Source: Peristeroidobacter agariperforans
GTDB lineage: Bacteria; Pseudomonadota; Gammaproteobacteria; Steroidobacterales; Steroidobacteraceae
NCBI RefSeq assembly: GCF_004138335.1
Contig: NZ_RYFW01000001.1
Coordinates: 1,488,001 to 1,552,000, forward strand
Reading direction: 5' to 3'
DNA: 64,000 nt
Shown here piece by piece: positions 44,555-56,457 of the stretch (positions are counted from its first letter, which is position 1; each line of letters opens with the position of its first letter). Below the pieces are notes generated by a model. That model was not told the origin of the DNA. It worked only from the letters and a program-made list of their open reading frames with translations, and ran no database searches. The position numbers and the translations under genes are program-made.

Positions 44555-46504
44555 TCAAGCGGCGGAGCGCAGCGATTCTTCTTCGTCCGATGCCGTGCTC
44601 GAAGCGACGGCCGGTGGCGCAGCAGCCGCGGTGCTCGGCCGCGCTACATCTTTGCTCAGCGTGAACATGCCCACCGCATCGAGCAACGTTTCCACCTGAC
44701 TGCGCAGCGACTGCGCGATGGCGGCGGTTTCTTCGACACGGGCGGCGTTCTGCTGAGTGTCGCCGTCGATGCGATCGATGGACCGGTGCAACTGTGCGAT
44801 GTCGTCGCTCTGCGTGCGGCTGGCGGTCGCAATCTCTTGCATGATGTGCGACACGCTCTCCACCGACGCCAGAATTTCTTTCATCGTGTCGCCAGCGCCA
44901 TTGACCAGCGCCGCGCCCTTCTGCACGTCTTCGAGCGACGCGCCGATCAATTTCTTGATCTCGTTCGCGGCCGTGGCCGAACGCTGCGCCAGGCTGCGAA
45001 CTTCACTCGCCACCACGGCGAAGCCGCGGCCTTGCTCGCCGGCGCGGGCCGCTTCGACCGCCGCGTTCAGTGCGAGCAGATTGGTTTGGAACGCGATGTC
45101 ATCGATCACGCCGATGATGTCGCCGATCTTTCTCGAGGAGCTGGTGATGGCATGCATGGTCTGCACGACCTGGCCGACCGCCTGATTGCCGCGGGACGCG
45201 ACGCCGCGTGCATCGTTGGAAACGCGCTCGCCGTGCAAGGCGTTGTCGAGGTTGCGCTGGACATTGCCCTGAACGTGTTGGGCGCGTTCGGCAGTGATGC
45301 GCACAGCCGACGATTGTGACGCTTCGCGCTGGGCGAGCTCGTCGTTGGAGCTGGCGATCTGCTGACCGGCGGTGTCGATCTCGCTGGTGACTTCGCGAAT
45401 GCGCAGCACCAGGGTCTGCAATTGCTCGCGACTGCCGTTGAAGGCGTTGAGCAACTGCGCGATTTCGTCCGTGCCGCGCGCCGGATAGGTTGTCGTCAGA
45501 TCGCCCTGCGCGAGCTTGCGCATCCGGGTCATCAGCGCTTCGAAGCCACGCAGGTTCGACCAATAGAAACTCGAAATCAGATACACGGCCAGCGACAGGC
45601 CGATCAAAGTAATCACCAGCAGCACGTTGCGGCGCTGTTCGAAGCCGTCGATGCGGATCGCGAGCAACTCATCCAGAACAGCGGCGGTCGCCGTCGACAC
45701 AGCCAGTGTTTCTTCACTGAGCGCGCCGCCGACGCCAGCTTGCGCAGCGCTCAGGTCGCCTTTTCGCAGCGTGTCGGCGTGCGACTTGAACTCGGCATAC
45801 GCCTGCTCGAGCTTCCGGCCGTCGAGCTTCGAGTGCAGAGACGGATTGGCGCCGGTCGCACGCTCGATAGCGAGCGCCAGCGAGTCGCGATAGGTCGAAG
45901 CGCGCGCGGCGATGAACTGAATCGCCACATCGTCGTCGCTCGAAACCACGCCGGCCGCTTTGATCTTGAGCGCCATGGCGTCGAGGCGGGCGGCGGTTTC
46001 CGCCAGCTTCGGCGCGTAGTCCATGACGATGGCCATGGCGTAATAGGAATCCAGGTCCGGATCGAGCGTCAGTTTCGAGTTGTCGCTGATCAATCCGTAC
46101 AGGGCCAGCGCCTGTGCGGCGATGTCTTCGACATTCTCGCCCTTCCAACTGGCCTGCAAGCGCAGCAGCTCCTGGTCGATGGTCAGGGCATTGTCCTGCG
46201 AACTGTTCAGGGCGCGCGCCTGGTCGAGCGCGTCGGCTCCAGCGGCCGTGGCGCTGCCGCCGCCACCGGCGCGACGCGCAGAAAGTGACGCCATGAAGTC
46301 GTTCATGGACGGAAGGAAAGCGCTGCCCAGCTGCTCCTGCTGTGCGAACTCGATGTTGCTCTGGGAATAGCTGACCACGCCGTAGACGGCAACGCACAGC
46401 GGCACCATGAAGGCGGCGCTGATGATCGCGAACTTGACGGGCAGGCGAGCCACCTGCATCAGCCGGATGCCGGGCGCGAGAAGACGGTCCAATGTACTCG
46501 ACAT
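44555..46504 (-). CDS. Methyl-accepting chemotaxis protein
   Basis: The product is 649 aa from the ATG at 46504. A first transmembrane helix (FAIISAAFMVPLCVAVYGVV) leads to a roughly 280-residue periplasmic, mainly helical sensor. A second (VLLVITLIGLSLAVYLISSFY) is followed by HAMP (RMRKLAQGDLTTTYPARG). The signalling hairpin tip is IDDIAFQTNLLALNAAVEAARAGEQGRGFAVVASEVR in pieces, the canonical receptor core, with Q/E-rich methylation helices around it. The C-terminal 35 residues are an Ala/Ser/Glu tail without an NWETF pentapeptide. No che genes are nearby, so it acts in trans. The ligand is unknown. Confidence 0.93.
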   Translation of the reverse strand: MSSTLDRLLAPGIRLMQVARLPVKFAIISAAFMVPLCVAVYGVVSYSQSNIEFAQQEQLGSAFLPSMNDFMASLSARRAGGGGSATAAGADALDQARALNSSQDNALTIDQELLRLQASWKGENVEDIAAQALALYGLISDNSKLTLDPDLDSYYAMAIVMDYAPKLAETAARLDAMALKIKAAGVVSSDDDVAIQFIAARASTYRDSLALAIERATGANPSLHSKLDGRKLEQAYAEFKSHADTLRKGDLSAAQAGVGGALSEETLAVSTATAAVLDELLAIRIDGFEQRRNVLLVITLIGLSLAVYLISSFYWSNLRGFEALMTRMRKLAQGDLTTTYPARGTDEIAQLLNAFNGSREQLQTLVLRIREVTSEIDTAGQQIASSNDELAQREASQSSAVRITAERAQHVQGNVQRNLDNALHGERVSNDARGVASRGNQAVGQVVQTMHAITSSSRKIGDIIGVIDDIAFQTNLLALNAAVEAARAGEQGRGFAVVASEVRSLAQRSATAANEIKKLIGASLEDVQKGAALVNGAGDTMKEILASVESVSHIMQEIATASRTQSDDIAQLHRSIDRIDGDTQQNAARVEETAAIAQSLRSQVETLLDAVGMFTLSKDVARPSTAAAAPPAVASSTASDEEESLRSAA

Positions 46505-46655
46505 ACGTGCTTTTCTTAGTTCGCGGCGAGCTTGATTCGGGCGAAGCTCGCCCATGGCTGGAATCGGCGGGAACGGGGCGATCTTGAGGGCTCGATGGGC
46601 CCCTTGTGACCCCATTCACGCATGTCCATGGCCGGCCTGCGGCCGGACGTCGGAC

Positions 46656-46682
46656 GGAACCCGACAACCGGGCCGAAGCGTT
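46656..46682 (+). promoter_or_regulatory. Candidate EcfG-like promoter with 18-base spacer before the trehalose synthase gene
   Basis: GGAAC (46656-46660) and CGTT (46679-46682) are correctly oriented, 28 bases before the start codon. The spacer is 18 bases, one more than the accepted range, so this is weaker than the other four sites. A stress promoter here would fit trehalose metabolism. Confidence 0.4.
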
Positions 46683-46709
46683 TGAATCGAATCCACGAAA
46701 TGGGCAGCT

Positions 46710-49979
<3,270 letters not shown>

Positions 49980-49982
49980 GAG

Positions 49983-50540
49983 CTAACCGAAGCTTTCTGT
50001 AGTGTAGAGCCACACCTGCATGTCGGATGGCCAGAAGTCGGCTGGCCACCCCGCTTTCAGCTTCAGATGTCGAATGAACTGCCGGGCATCGGGCAGTTGC
50101 TCCCACACCGCCGGCAGAAACGTGGTGCGCCTCGCGCCTGCCTGCAGAATCACGCCATCCAATCCCGGCCGCAGCGTCTCCAAGAGCTCTGCCTCGCTGA
50201 GCACGTCACAGCGCTCGGGCTCGCTCAGCACCGAGATCCCGAGGCCCGTGCTGGTCCATTCATGCGCTGTGAGGTGTGGGAATCTTGGATCGGCGAAGGC
50301 GGAGGCATACGCGTTGTTCCAAACGTCGATGTGCAACGGTCGCGTCGCTTCGATGGTCCCGCAGCAACCGCGCAGATCCTCCCCGACGCGCAATGTGACA
50401 AACGACGCGCCGGGACGAATCAATTCGATGTGCAACGGCGGCCCGTCATAGGGCGCCCGCTCGCCCGTTGGCAGCGATGCCTCGATCGACGTACGTGCCA
50501 GCGACAGCAGCTCGGAGCGTTGTGCGGGGCTCAGCGTCAT
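49983..50540 (-). CDS. amrA: AmmeMemoRadiSam system protein A (AMMECR1 domain)
   Basis: The product is 185 aa from the ATG at 50540, overlapping the MEMO gene's stop in ATGA. The AMMECR1 signatures are LRVGEDLRGCCGTIEATRPL, FADPRFPHLTAHEW and ISVLSEPE, and near the C-terminus FLPAVWEQLPDARQFIRHLKLKAG. The AMMECR1 fold is thought to be a small regulatory or nucleic-acid-linked module; no reaction is known. It forms a conserved trio with MEMO and a radical SAM protein whose genes follow here. It converges with the trehalose synthase gene, 3 bases away. Confidence 0.92.
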   Translation of the reverse strand: MTLSPAQRSELLSLARTSIEASLPTGERAPYDGPPLHIELIRPGASFVTLRVGEDLRGCCGTIEATRPLHIDVWNNAYASAFADPRFPHLTAHEWTSTGLGISVLSEPERCDVLSEAELLETLRPGLDGVILQAGARRTTFLPAVWEQLPDARQFIRHLKLKAGWPADFWPSDMQVWLYTTESFG

Positions 50541-51367
50541 CGAGCCGACTCGTGCAACGCGAACGCTCCGTAGCCCACGACGCGGCTGCGATCGCCGGCC
50601 GTGTCGCCGGAATTGCACCGGGCAATCTCTTCGATACGCGCGCTCCGCTGTCGGGCCAGGAACGTCAGTCCGTTGATCCCTGTGCAACCGCAGGCTTGCT
50701 CGCCCGTGAGCGTTGCATCGTTGCGCAAGATCGCCGTGATGGTCTCCTCATCCACGGCGCGAGCTTCGTCGTAAGGTAAGTAGTGGCTGAGGTCGGAGCT
50801 GACCAGCACCAATGTTTCTTCGTCACCCCAGACATCGGCGAGGGCCGCCGCCACGGCCGGTGGAGAGGCAGTTCCCAATGCGATGGGCAGCAGCGTGAAA
50901 TCGTCGAACATTGTCTGCAGGAACGGCAGCTGAACTTCCAGGCTGTGCTCGTTCGCGTGCGGAGCGTCGGCTTCGACGACCTGTTCATGTTCGAGCACAC
51001 GCGCCTTGAGTTCGCGATCCACTGGCGCCATACCTAGCGGCGATTGAAAGCCCTCGGCCGACGGCACGGCCATCCCGCGCAGATAGACGCGATGGCTGGG
51101 ACCGATGAGCACGATGCGACGAATTTGCTTACGCCGATGTACGACCTGTGAGTACGCGGCTCCGGCGATGGGGCCGGAATAGATATAGCCCGCATGCGGC
51201 ACGATCAGAGCTTTCGGCACCGGGCCGGCGACGGTCGGCGCCTGTGATAAATACTCCGATACCGCGTCGCGCAGCTCTGCCGCGTCGCCTGGATAGAACA
51301 GGCCGGCCACGGCGGGAGGTCGAATTCTCGTGCTCACCGCGTTTCCCAGATCCTCTGATGGGCGCAT
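50537..51367 (-). CDS. amrB: AmmeMemoRadiSam system protein B (MEMO1-like)
   Basis: The product is 276 aa from the ATG at 51367. MEMO-family motifs are PHAGYIYSGPIAGAAY, LIGPSHRVYLRGMA, EHSLEVQLPFLQTMF and VSSDLSHYLPYDEA, which carry the His, Asp and Cys-like positions of the class III extradiol dioxygenase fold. In the human protein these bind metal or reduced copper. It overlaps the AMMECR1 gene by 4 bases and is divergent from the radical SAM gene with 42 bases between the starts. The longer open frame upstream overlaps the divergent gene and is not used. Confidence 0.92.
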   Translation of the reverse strand: MRPSEDLGNAVSTRIRPPAVAGLFYPGDAAELRDAVSEYLSQAPTVAGPVPKALIVPHAGYIYSGPIAGAAYSQVVHRRKQIRRIVLIGPSHRVYLRGMAVPSAEGFQSPLGMAPVDRELKARVLEHEQVVEADAPHANEHSLEVQLPFLQTMFDDFTLLPIALGTASPPAVAAALADVWGDEETLVLVSSDLSHYLPYDEARAVDEETITAILRNDATLTGEQACGCTGINGLTFLARQRSARIEEIARCNSGDTAGDRSRVVGYGAFALHESAR

Positions 51368-51409
51368 GATGACTGAACGAACCAGACGTATACGCCGGTC
51401 CCGACAGCG

Positions 51410-52504
51410 ATGAAAGACTACTCCACTGCGCAATGGCCAACTACACACTGGCACGCTCTAGATGACGGCCGCGTCCAGTGCGACGTGTGTCCCCGCGAGT
51501 GCCGCATGCACGAGGGGCAGCGCGGCTTGTGTTTCGTCCGCGGTGTCGAAGCGGGGCAAGTGAAGCTGTTCACCTACGGGCGCTCCAGCGGCTTCTGCGT
51601 CGATCCCATCGAAAAGAAGCCGCTGAATCATTTTCTGCCGGGCACATCGGTACTCTCTTTTGGCACCGCGGGCTGCAACCTGGCGTGCAAGTTCTGTCAG
51701 AACTGGGACATGAGCAAATCGCGCGAGATGGACACGCTCGCCGATCAAGCCACGCCCGAGATGCTGGCCGCGGCTGCGCGACGGCTGCAATGCGCCAGCG
51801 TTGCGTTCACTTATAACGATCCGGTCGTGTTCATGGAGTATGCGATGGACGTGGCCGATGTTTGCCGAGAGGCCGGCGTGAAGAGCGTTGCTGTCACGGC
51901 AGGTTACATCAATGCAGCGCCACGCGTCGAGTTCTACAAACACATGGACGCAGCCAACGTCGATCTCAAAGGCTTCACCGAGCGCTTCTACAAGAAGATC
52001 TGCGGCGCCGAGCTGGGCGCGGTGCTGGAAACGCTCGAATATCTGAAGCGCGAGACTTCAGTGTGGTTCGAGATCACCACGCTGCTGATTCCCGATGAGA
52101 ACGATTCGGACGCCGAGCTGGACCAGATGACCCGCTGGATCATGGACAAGCTCGGCCCCGACGTGCCGTTGCACTTCACTGCGTTCCATCCCGATTGGAA
52201 GATGATGGACAAGCCGCATACACCGCCCGCCACTTTGACTCGTGCAAGAAACATCGCGCGCGCGAATGGACTGCGCTATGTCTACACCGGCAACGTGCAC
52301 GATCCGGCTGGATCGAGCACCTATTGCGTGGGCTGCGGCCAGCGAGTCATCGAGCGCGACTGGTATGAGCTGGGTGAGTGGCAGCTCGACGCTGGCGGCA
52401 AGTGTTTGCACTGTGGCACGCAGCTGCCGGGTGTGTTCAATGGGGCGGCAGGGAAGTGGGGCGCGAAGCGGATGGCTGTGCGCCTGACTGCCATGGCACG
52501 CTAG
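51410..52504 (+). CDS. amrS: AmmeMemoRadiSam system radical SAM enzyme
   Basis: The product is 364 aa. The cluster-binding motif is CNLACKFCQNW, in the family context PLNHFLPGTSVLSFGTAGC. An N-terminal CxxC-type segment (CDVCPRECRMHEGQRGLC) and a C-terminal YCVGCGQRVIER ... CLHCGT pair probably bind additional metal. The family is a relative of pyruvate-formate-lyase activating enzymes. It is divergent from the MEMO/AMMECR1 pair, sharing the short gap 51368-51409 as promoter. The substrate of the three-protein system is not established. Confidence 0.94.
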   Translation: MKDYSTAQWPTTHWHALDDGRVQCDVCPRECRMHEGQRGLCFVRGVEAGQVKLFTYGRSSGFCVDPIEKKPLNHFLPGTSVLSFGTAGCNLACKFCQNWDMSKSREMDTLADQATPEMLAAAARRLQCASVAFTYNDPVVFMEYAMDVADVCREAGVKSVAVTAGYINAAPRVEFYKHMDAANVDLKGFTERFYKKICGAELGAVLETLEYLKRETSVWFEITTLLIPDENDSDAELDQMTRWIMDKLGPDVPLHFTAFHPDWKMMDKPHTPPATLTRARNIARANGLRYVYTGNVHDPAGSSTYCVGCGQRVIERDWYELGEWQLDAGGKCLHCGTQLPGVFNGAAGKWGAKRMAVRLTAMAR

Positions 52505-52511
52505 CAGAAAG

Positions 52512-52541
52512 AAAAAACCCGCCGGTGACGCCACCGGCGGG
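52512..52541 (-). terminator. Terminator of the outer-membrane barrel gene
   Basis: CCCGCCGGTG (52518-52527) and CACCGGCGGG (52532-52541) pair perfectly around a 4-base loop. The A run at 52512-52517 becomes a T tract on the minus strand. It ends transcription of the barrel gene and may also stop the convergent radical SAM transcript. Confidence 0.88.
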
Positions 52542-52583
52542 CTTCCATGGTTCTGGCGCTCCAGGTCGCTCTAGACCGTTCCC

Positions 52584-53171
52584 TTAAAACCGCCACTGTC
52601 CCGTCAGCCAGAACGCATTCGCATCGTCCACGTCTTCCAGATCGATCTTCTCGTATTCGAGCTTGGCGTGCAGCCGTTCGAAGAACGTCATGCCGACGCC
52701 GACGCCGTACATCACATCTTCGCCGCTGTCATCGGAGTCGAAGTCGACGTCATCGATATCGCCGGTGATCTCCAGGTCGTAGAAGTAGTAACCCAGCTTG
52801 GCCGACAACTCTACGGGTCCTAACGGCAAGGTGCCGATGATGGCAGGTGCGAAGCCAGCCAGTTCTGCTCTGAACCTGCCGCCGTCGCCAGTGCTGGTGT
52901 CGAACTCGTCTTCGGGCCCCCCGAAATCGATATACGCTGCTTGCAGCGAAATATACGGATTCAAGCGCCAGCCGACGAACGCCTGCCATGCGGTGTCGTT
53001 GTCATCCAAACTGCTGAGGGCTTCATCGACGCCGTCGAGACCATCGATCTCGATGTTGAACTGGCCGACGCCGCCGCCGAGATACAAGCCTTCGTCGTTA
53101 TCGGGCGACTGCGCGTACGCCGCGCCCGAGCCCAATGCCAACAGGGTCGCCGCGATAATTAGGCGATTCAT
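52584..53171 (-). CDS. OmpW/OmpA-like outer-membrane beta-barrel protein
   Basis: The product is 195 aa from the ATG at 53171 with AAGGAG upstream. A signal peptide (IIAATLLALGSGAAYAQ) precedes about eight alternating beta-strands (GLYLGGGVGQFNIEI; TAWQAFVGWRLNPYISLQAAYIDFGG; ELSAKLGYYFYDLEITG). It ends in an aromatic residue (WLTGQWRF), the usual outer-membrane insertion signal. The loops are unusually acidic (DGGRFR, DDVDFDSDDSGED). It is monocistronic, with an EcfG-type promoter and its own terminator, so it is a probable stress-induced barrel. Confidence 0.88.
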   Translation of the reverse strand: MNRLIIAATLLALGSGAAYAQSPDNDEGLYLGGGVGQFNIEIDGLDGVDEALSSLDDNDTAWQAFVGWRLNPYISLQAAYIDFGGPEDEFDTSTGDGGRFRAELAGFAPAIIGTLPLGPVELSAKLGYYFYDLEITGDIDDVDFDSDDSGEDVMYGVGVGMTFFERLHAKLEYEKIDLEDVDDANAFWLTGQWRF

Positions 53172-53205
53172 GCACACACTCCTTTTTCGCAACTAGCGTG
53201 TGCAG

Positions 53206-53230
53206 AACGTTTGTTTGATGCGGCGGTTCC
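53206..53230 (-). promoter_or_regulatory. EcfG-type promoter of the outer-membrane barrel gene
   Basis: On the minus strand, GGAAC (53226-53230), 16 bases, then CGTT (53206-53209). The barrel start codon is 35 bases downstream. The site lies in the 73-base gap after the end of the peptidase gene. Confidence 0.75.
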
Positions 53231-53244
53231 ATGATGCGCGCGCG

Positions 53245-54672
53245 CTACTGGCCAAACACCCAGCGTATCAATTCTGCATGAACGGCTTCGCCGGAGCCGC
53301 CCTGAGCGCCAGGCGAGTTGACGATGATCACGACAACGTAAGTTTTTCCGGAAGCGGCGTTCACGAAGCCGGCGAGCGCGCTGACGTTGTCGAGGTGGCC
53401 GGTCTTCAAGCGAATGCGTCCCTGCATGCCCGGCGAGTTGAAACGATTGCGTAAAGTTCCATCGGTTGCGGACAGCGGCAGCGAGGCGGCAAATTCAGGC
53501 ATGAACGGGCTGTGCCATGCCATATCCAGCATTTCGCCGAGGCCGCGCGCAGTCACTCGCTCGGCGCGCGACAAACCCGAACCGTTGTCGATCACGAACC
53601 CCGGCATCGCAATGCCGCGATTCTGCAACCACAAACGAATGGCGTCGCGGCCGCTTTCCACCGTGGCCGGCGGGCCGTATTTCTCCACGCCGAGTGTCAG
53701 CATCAGATGACGCGCCATCACGTTGTTGGAATATTTGTTCACCAGCCGGATGATTTCGGCGAGCGACATCGAGTCATGCTCGTGCAGCGGCCTGGCGTTG
53801 GCGGGCAATGTTTCCAGCCGCATCTCGCCGTCCATGGCACCGCCGGATTGATTCCACAAAGTGCGGAACGTGCCGTATGCATAGTCGGGTGCGGTCATGA
53901 TTGCGCGCCCGATCGAGAAGCTGCCGCACGAGGCGGGCAACGCTCCGCCGACGACCACGGTGTTCGGATTGTCGATGGGGTCGGGCGTCGTGAACGTGAC
54001 GCCCGATGTGAAGCACTTGCCGCCGGTCAGCCGGACTCGATTTTGTACATCGAGGTTGTGGGGCAGCGGATTGACCAGGATCAGTGGCCGGCCGCGCTGC
54101 TCGTTGGCGATGAGCGTGAAGCGCGACGTCTGGAAATTCACCATCAACGCGTCCGGCAGCACGTTGTAGCTGCGGAACGGTTGCGAATCGAAGTCGGCAC
54201 GATTGCCTTCTGCCGGTGCGAAGTAACCGTGGTCGATGACGAAGTCGCCGCTGATCTTCGCGAGCCCTGCTGCGCGCAGGCTCTGCACGAAACGCCACCA
54301 ATGCTCGGCCGTCATGTACGGATCGCCGCCGCCGACCACGAACAGGTCGCCGTTCAGCACTCCATTCGCCAGGGAGCCGTTGGTATAGGCGCGCGTTTTC
54401 CAGGTGTAGCTCGGGCCGAGCGAATCCAGCGCAACGTACGTCGTCAGCACCTTGATCACCGAGGCCGGGCTGCGCGGCTGGTTGTCGTTCACCTCGAGCA
54501 CCACTGCGTTGGTGTTGGCGTCGCGCACGTAGATACTGACGTTCTTGGCCGGAATGCCGACGCGATTCATGACGCGTGCAACGGCAGGGGGCAGTTGCGA
54601 GTCGCGAGCCAGCGCGAGCGGGTGAAAAGCAGCGGCGATGAGCGCGACCAGCGCGACCAGAGGTTTGAGCAT
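53245..54672 (-). CDS. dacB: D-alanyl-D-alanine carboxypeptidase/endopeptidase, PBP4 type
   Basis: The product is 475 aa from the ATG at 54672. A signal peptide (VALVALIAAAFHPLALA) directs it to the periplasm. The penicillin-binding motifs are all present: SxxK in RSPASVIKV near residue 70, SxN in VNKYSNNVMA and KTG in IRLKTGHLDN. Between the first and second motifs are the extra domains of the class C group (VVGGGDPYMTAEHWW; GDFVIDHGYFAP). It should remove terminal D-Ala and cut peptide cross-links during cell-wall turnover. It is single and divergent from the DUF502 gene. The longer upstream frame overlaps that region and lacks support. Confidence 0.93.
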   Translation of the reverse strand: MLKPLVALVALIAAAFHPLALARDSQLPPAVARVMNRVGIPAKNVSIYVRDANTNAVVLEVNDNQPRSPASVIKVLTTYVALDSLGPSYTWKTRAYTNGSLANGVLNGDLFVVGGGDPYMTAEHWWRFVQSLRAAGLAKISGDFVIDHGYFAPAEGNRADFDSQPFRSYNVLPDALMVNFQTSRFTLIANEQRGRPLILVNPLPHNLDVQNRVRLTGGKCFTSGVTFTTPDPIDNPNTVVVGGALPASCGSFSIGRAIMTAPDYAYGTFRTLWNQSGGAMDGEMRLETLPANARPLHEHDSMSLAEIIRLVNKYSNNVMARHLMLTLGVEKYGPPATVESGRDAIRLWLQNRGIAMPGFVIDNGSGLSRAERVTARGLGEMLDMAWHSPFMPEFAASLPLSATDGTLRNRFNSPGMQGRIRLKTGHLDNVSALAGFVNAASGKTYVVVIIVNSPGAQGGSGEAVHAELIRWVFGQ

Positions 54673-54826
54673 TCGTCGAGAAGTCAGGCCAGGCGATTTC
54701 GGGCGGCGGCCGGATTTTAGCAGTGTGGCGCGCGCTGGGGCGCTGCAAACTCGGCCCCGCGATGTTCTTCTGTACGGGTACGCCGCATACTTCGCACTCC
54801 TGCGGCGGTGGACTGACGGATCGACG

Positions 54827-55447
54827 ATGCGGCGACTGTGGAATACGTTCCTGAAAGGGCTGGCAGCGGTGCTGCCGGTGGCGCTCACCGTCTACGTCGT
54901 ATTCTGGCTGGCGAAGACCGCCGAATCGGTGCTGGGCGAACCGCTGCAAGCCTTGTTGCCCGAAGATCGCTATTGGCCCGGGCTCGGGCTGCTGGTCGCC
55001 TTCCTGCTGATCCTGTTCGTCGGCGCGCTGGTCGACGCATATATCGTGCAGCGCCTGTTCCGATATGGCGAATCGATCCTGGCGCGCATCCCCATCGTCA
55101 AGACCATCTTCGGCGCGTTCAAGGATTTCAGCCGCTTCCTGCCCGCCGGCGGCAAAGCCCGCGACCTGAAGCGTGTCGTGCTGTGGCGCTTCGGCAGCGC
55201 CCAGATGATCGGCTTCGTTACCGAGGAACAGCTGAACCCGAAGCTGTTTGGTGCGAACGGCGAGGACCTGGTCGCCGTGTACTTCCCCATGAGTTATCAG
55301 ATCGGCGGCTACACCCTGTACTTGCACAAGGACGAGTTGCGAGAGACCGAGCTGTCGGTGGAAGAGGCGATGCGCCTGGTGCTGCTCGGCGGCGTCACCA
55401 GCCAGCACGAGCCGGCGCAGGAAACGGATAGAGCCCGGCCGGTCTGA
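54827..55447 (+). CDS. DUF502-family membrane protein
   Basis: The product is 206 aa from the ATG at 54827. There are two transmembrane helices (LKGLAAVLPVALTVYVVFWLA and GLGLLVAFLLILFVGALVDAYI), then the hallmark RIPIVKTIFGAFKDFSRFLPA and VYFPMSYQIGGYTLYLHKDELRE. DUF502 proteins are widespread, often next to cell-envelope or aminoacyl-tRNA synthetase genes, and have no established biochemical role. It precedes the AlkA gene by 18 bases and is probably co-transcribed with it. Confidence 0.92.
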   Translation: MRRLWNTFLKGLAAVLPVALTVYVVFWLAKTAESVLGEPLQALLPEDRYWPGLGLLVAFLLILFVGALVDAYIVQRLFRYGESILARIPIVKTIFGAFKDFSRFLPAGGKARDLKRVVLWRFGSAQMIGFVTEEQLNPKLFGANGEDLVAVYFPMSYQIGGYTLYLHKDELRETELSVEEAMRLVLLGGVTSQHEPAQETDRARPV

Positions 55448-55465
55448 CGGTTAGGGTGGCCCTGA

Positions 55466-56251
55466 ATGAACATTGGTGACATACCGGTCCGCACCCCGTT
55501 CCCGTGGCAGGTGCTGCTCGACTATTACTCGCATCGTCTCACGCCCGGCTTCGAGTCCGTCGAGGGCGGGCGCTATCAACGTCTCATGGGCAAGCGGACC
55601 ATTACCGTGGAGTACGCGGCCAGGCCGTCGCGGCTGATCGTGTCCGCGAACGGTCGCGTCAATGCGGATGAAACATTGGCCGCCGCCGCCAGGTTGTTCG
55701 ATGTCGAGCATGATCACGCTCTGATCCATGAGCATCTGCACCGCTCCAAGCCGCTGCAGCAACGCCTGGCGAATCTGCCTGGCATGCGGCCGCTGGGCGC
55801 GTGGTCGCCGTTCGAGCTTTGCATACGAACCATCCTTGGCCAGCAAGTGACGGTCGCCGCTGCCGGCACGCTGATGCGCCGGCTGGTGGAGCGATGTGGA
55901 TCGGTTACGCCGGAGTGTGTGGTCGCGGCGGATGTTTCTAACATGGGCATGCCAGGCAAGCGGGCGGCGGCGTTGCAGTCCTTCGCACAGGCGATCGTCG
56001 ACGGGCGAGTCGATTTCTCGCAGCCTTGGGCGCAAGTGGATACGGCATTACAAACATTGCCGGGGTTCGGTCCGTGGACCCGCGCATACCTGGCGATTCG
56101 TTTGGGCAGAGACCGGGATGCCTTTCCTGCGTCCGACATCGGTTTGATCCGTGCCGCGAAGGTGGCAACACCGGCGGAACTGCTTAAACTGGCCGAAGCC
56201 TGGCGGCCGCTGCGGGCCTACGCGGCGATTTATCTATGGGCCGTCGCCTAG
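55466..56251 (+). CDS. DNA-3-methyladenine glycosylase II, AlkA-like
   Basis: The product is 261 aa. The helix-hairpin-helix and glycosylase signature is clear: LPGFGPWTRAYLAIRLGRDRDAFPASDIGL, with the catalytic Asp in PASD near residue 230. The preceding GQQVTVAAAGTLMRRLVERCG matches the family. It removes alkylated bases such as 3-methyladenine to start base-excision repair. The N-terminal 80 residues match the TBP-like AlkA_N domain; no Ada regulator domain is attached. The 206-base gap after the gene shows no terminator and no definable promoter. Confidence 0.9.
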   Translation: MNIGDIPVRTPFPWQVLLDYYSHRLTPGFESVEGGRYQRLMGKRTITVEYAARPSRLIVSANGRVNADETLAAAARLFDVEHDHALIHEHLHRSKPLQQRLANLPGMRPLGAWSPFELCIRTILGQQVTVAAAGTLMRRLVERCGSVTPECVVAADVSNMGMPGKRAAALQSFAQAIVDGRVDFSQPWAQVDTALQTLPGFGPWTRAYLAIRLGRDRDAFPASDIGLIRAAKVATPAELLKLAEAWRPLRAYAAIYLWAVA

Positions 56252-56457
56252 CCATTTTTCGCCCTTGCGGCGGCTGTGTTTGTGATGCGGCTCTCGGCCT
56301 GCCAAATACTGGCCAACAACTGCCAATTCTTGTCACCTGCGCGCTGTCACACGAACTGTGGCGGGTTTAACAATTTCACACTCTGCCTCGCGCGTGTTGA
56401 ATCGGACTACTGCTAGGATTTGCTCATTCACTCCGTAACTGGAATCCAAGCGACGGT

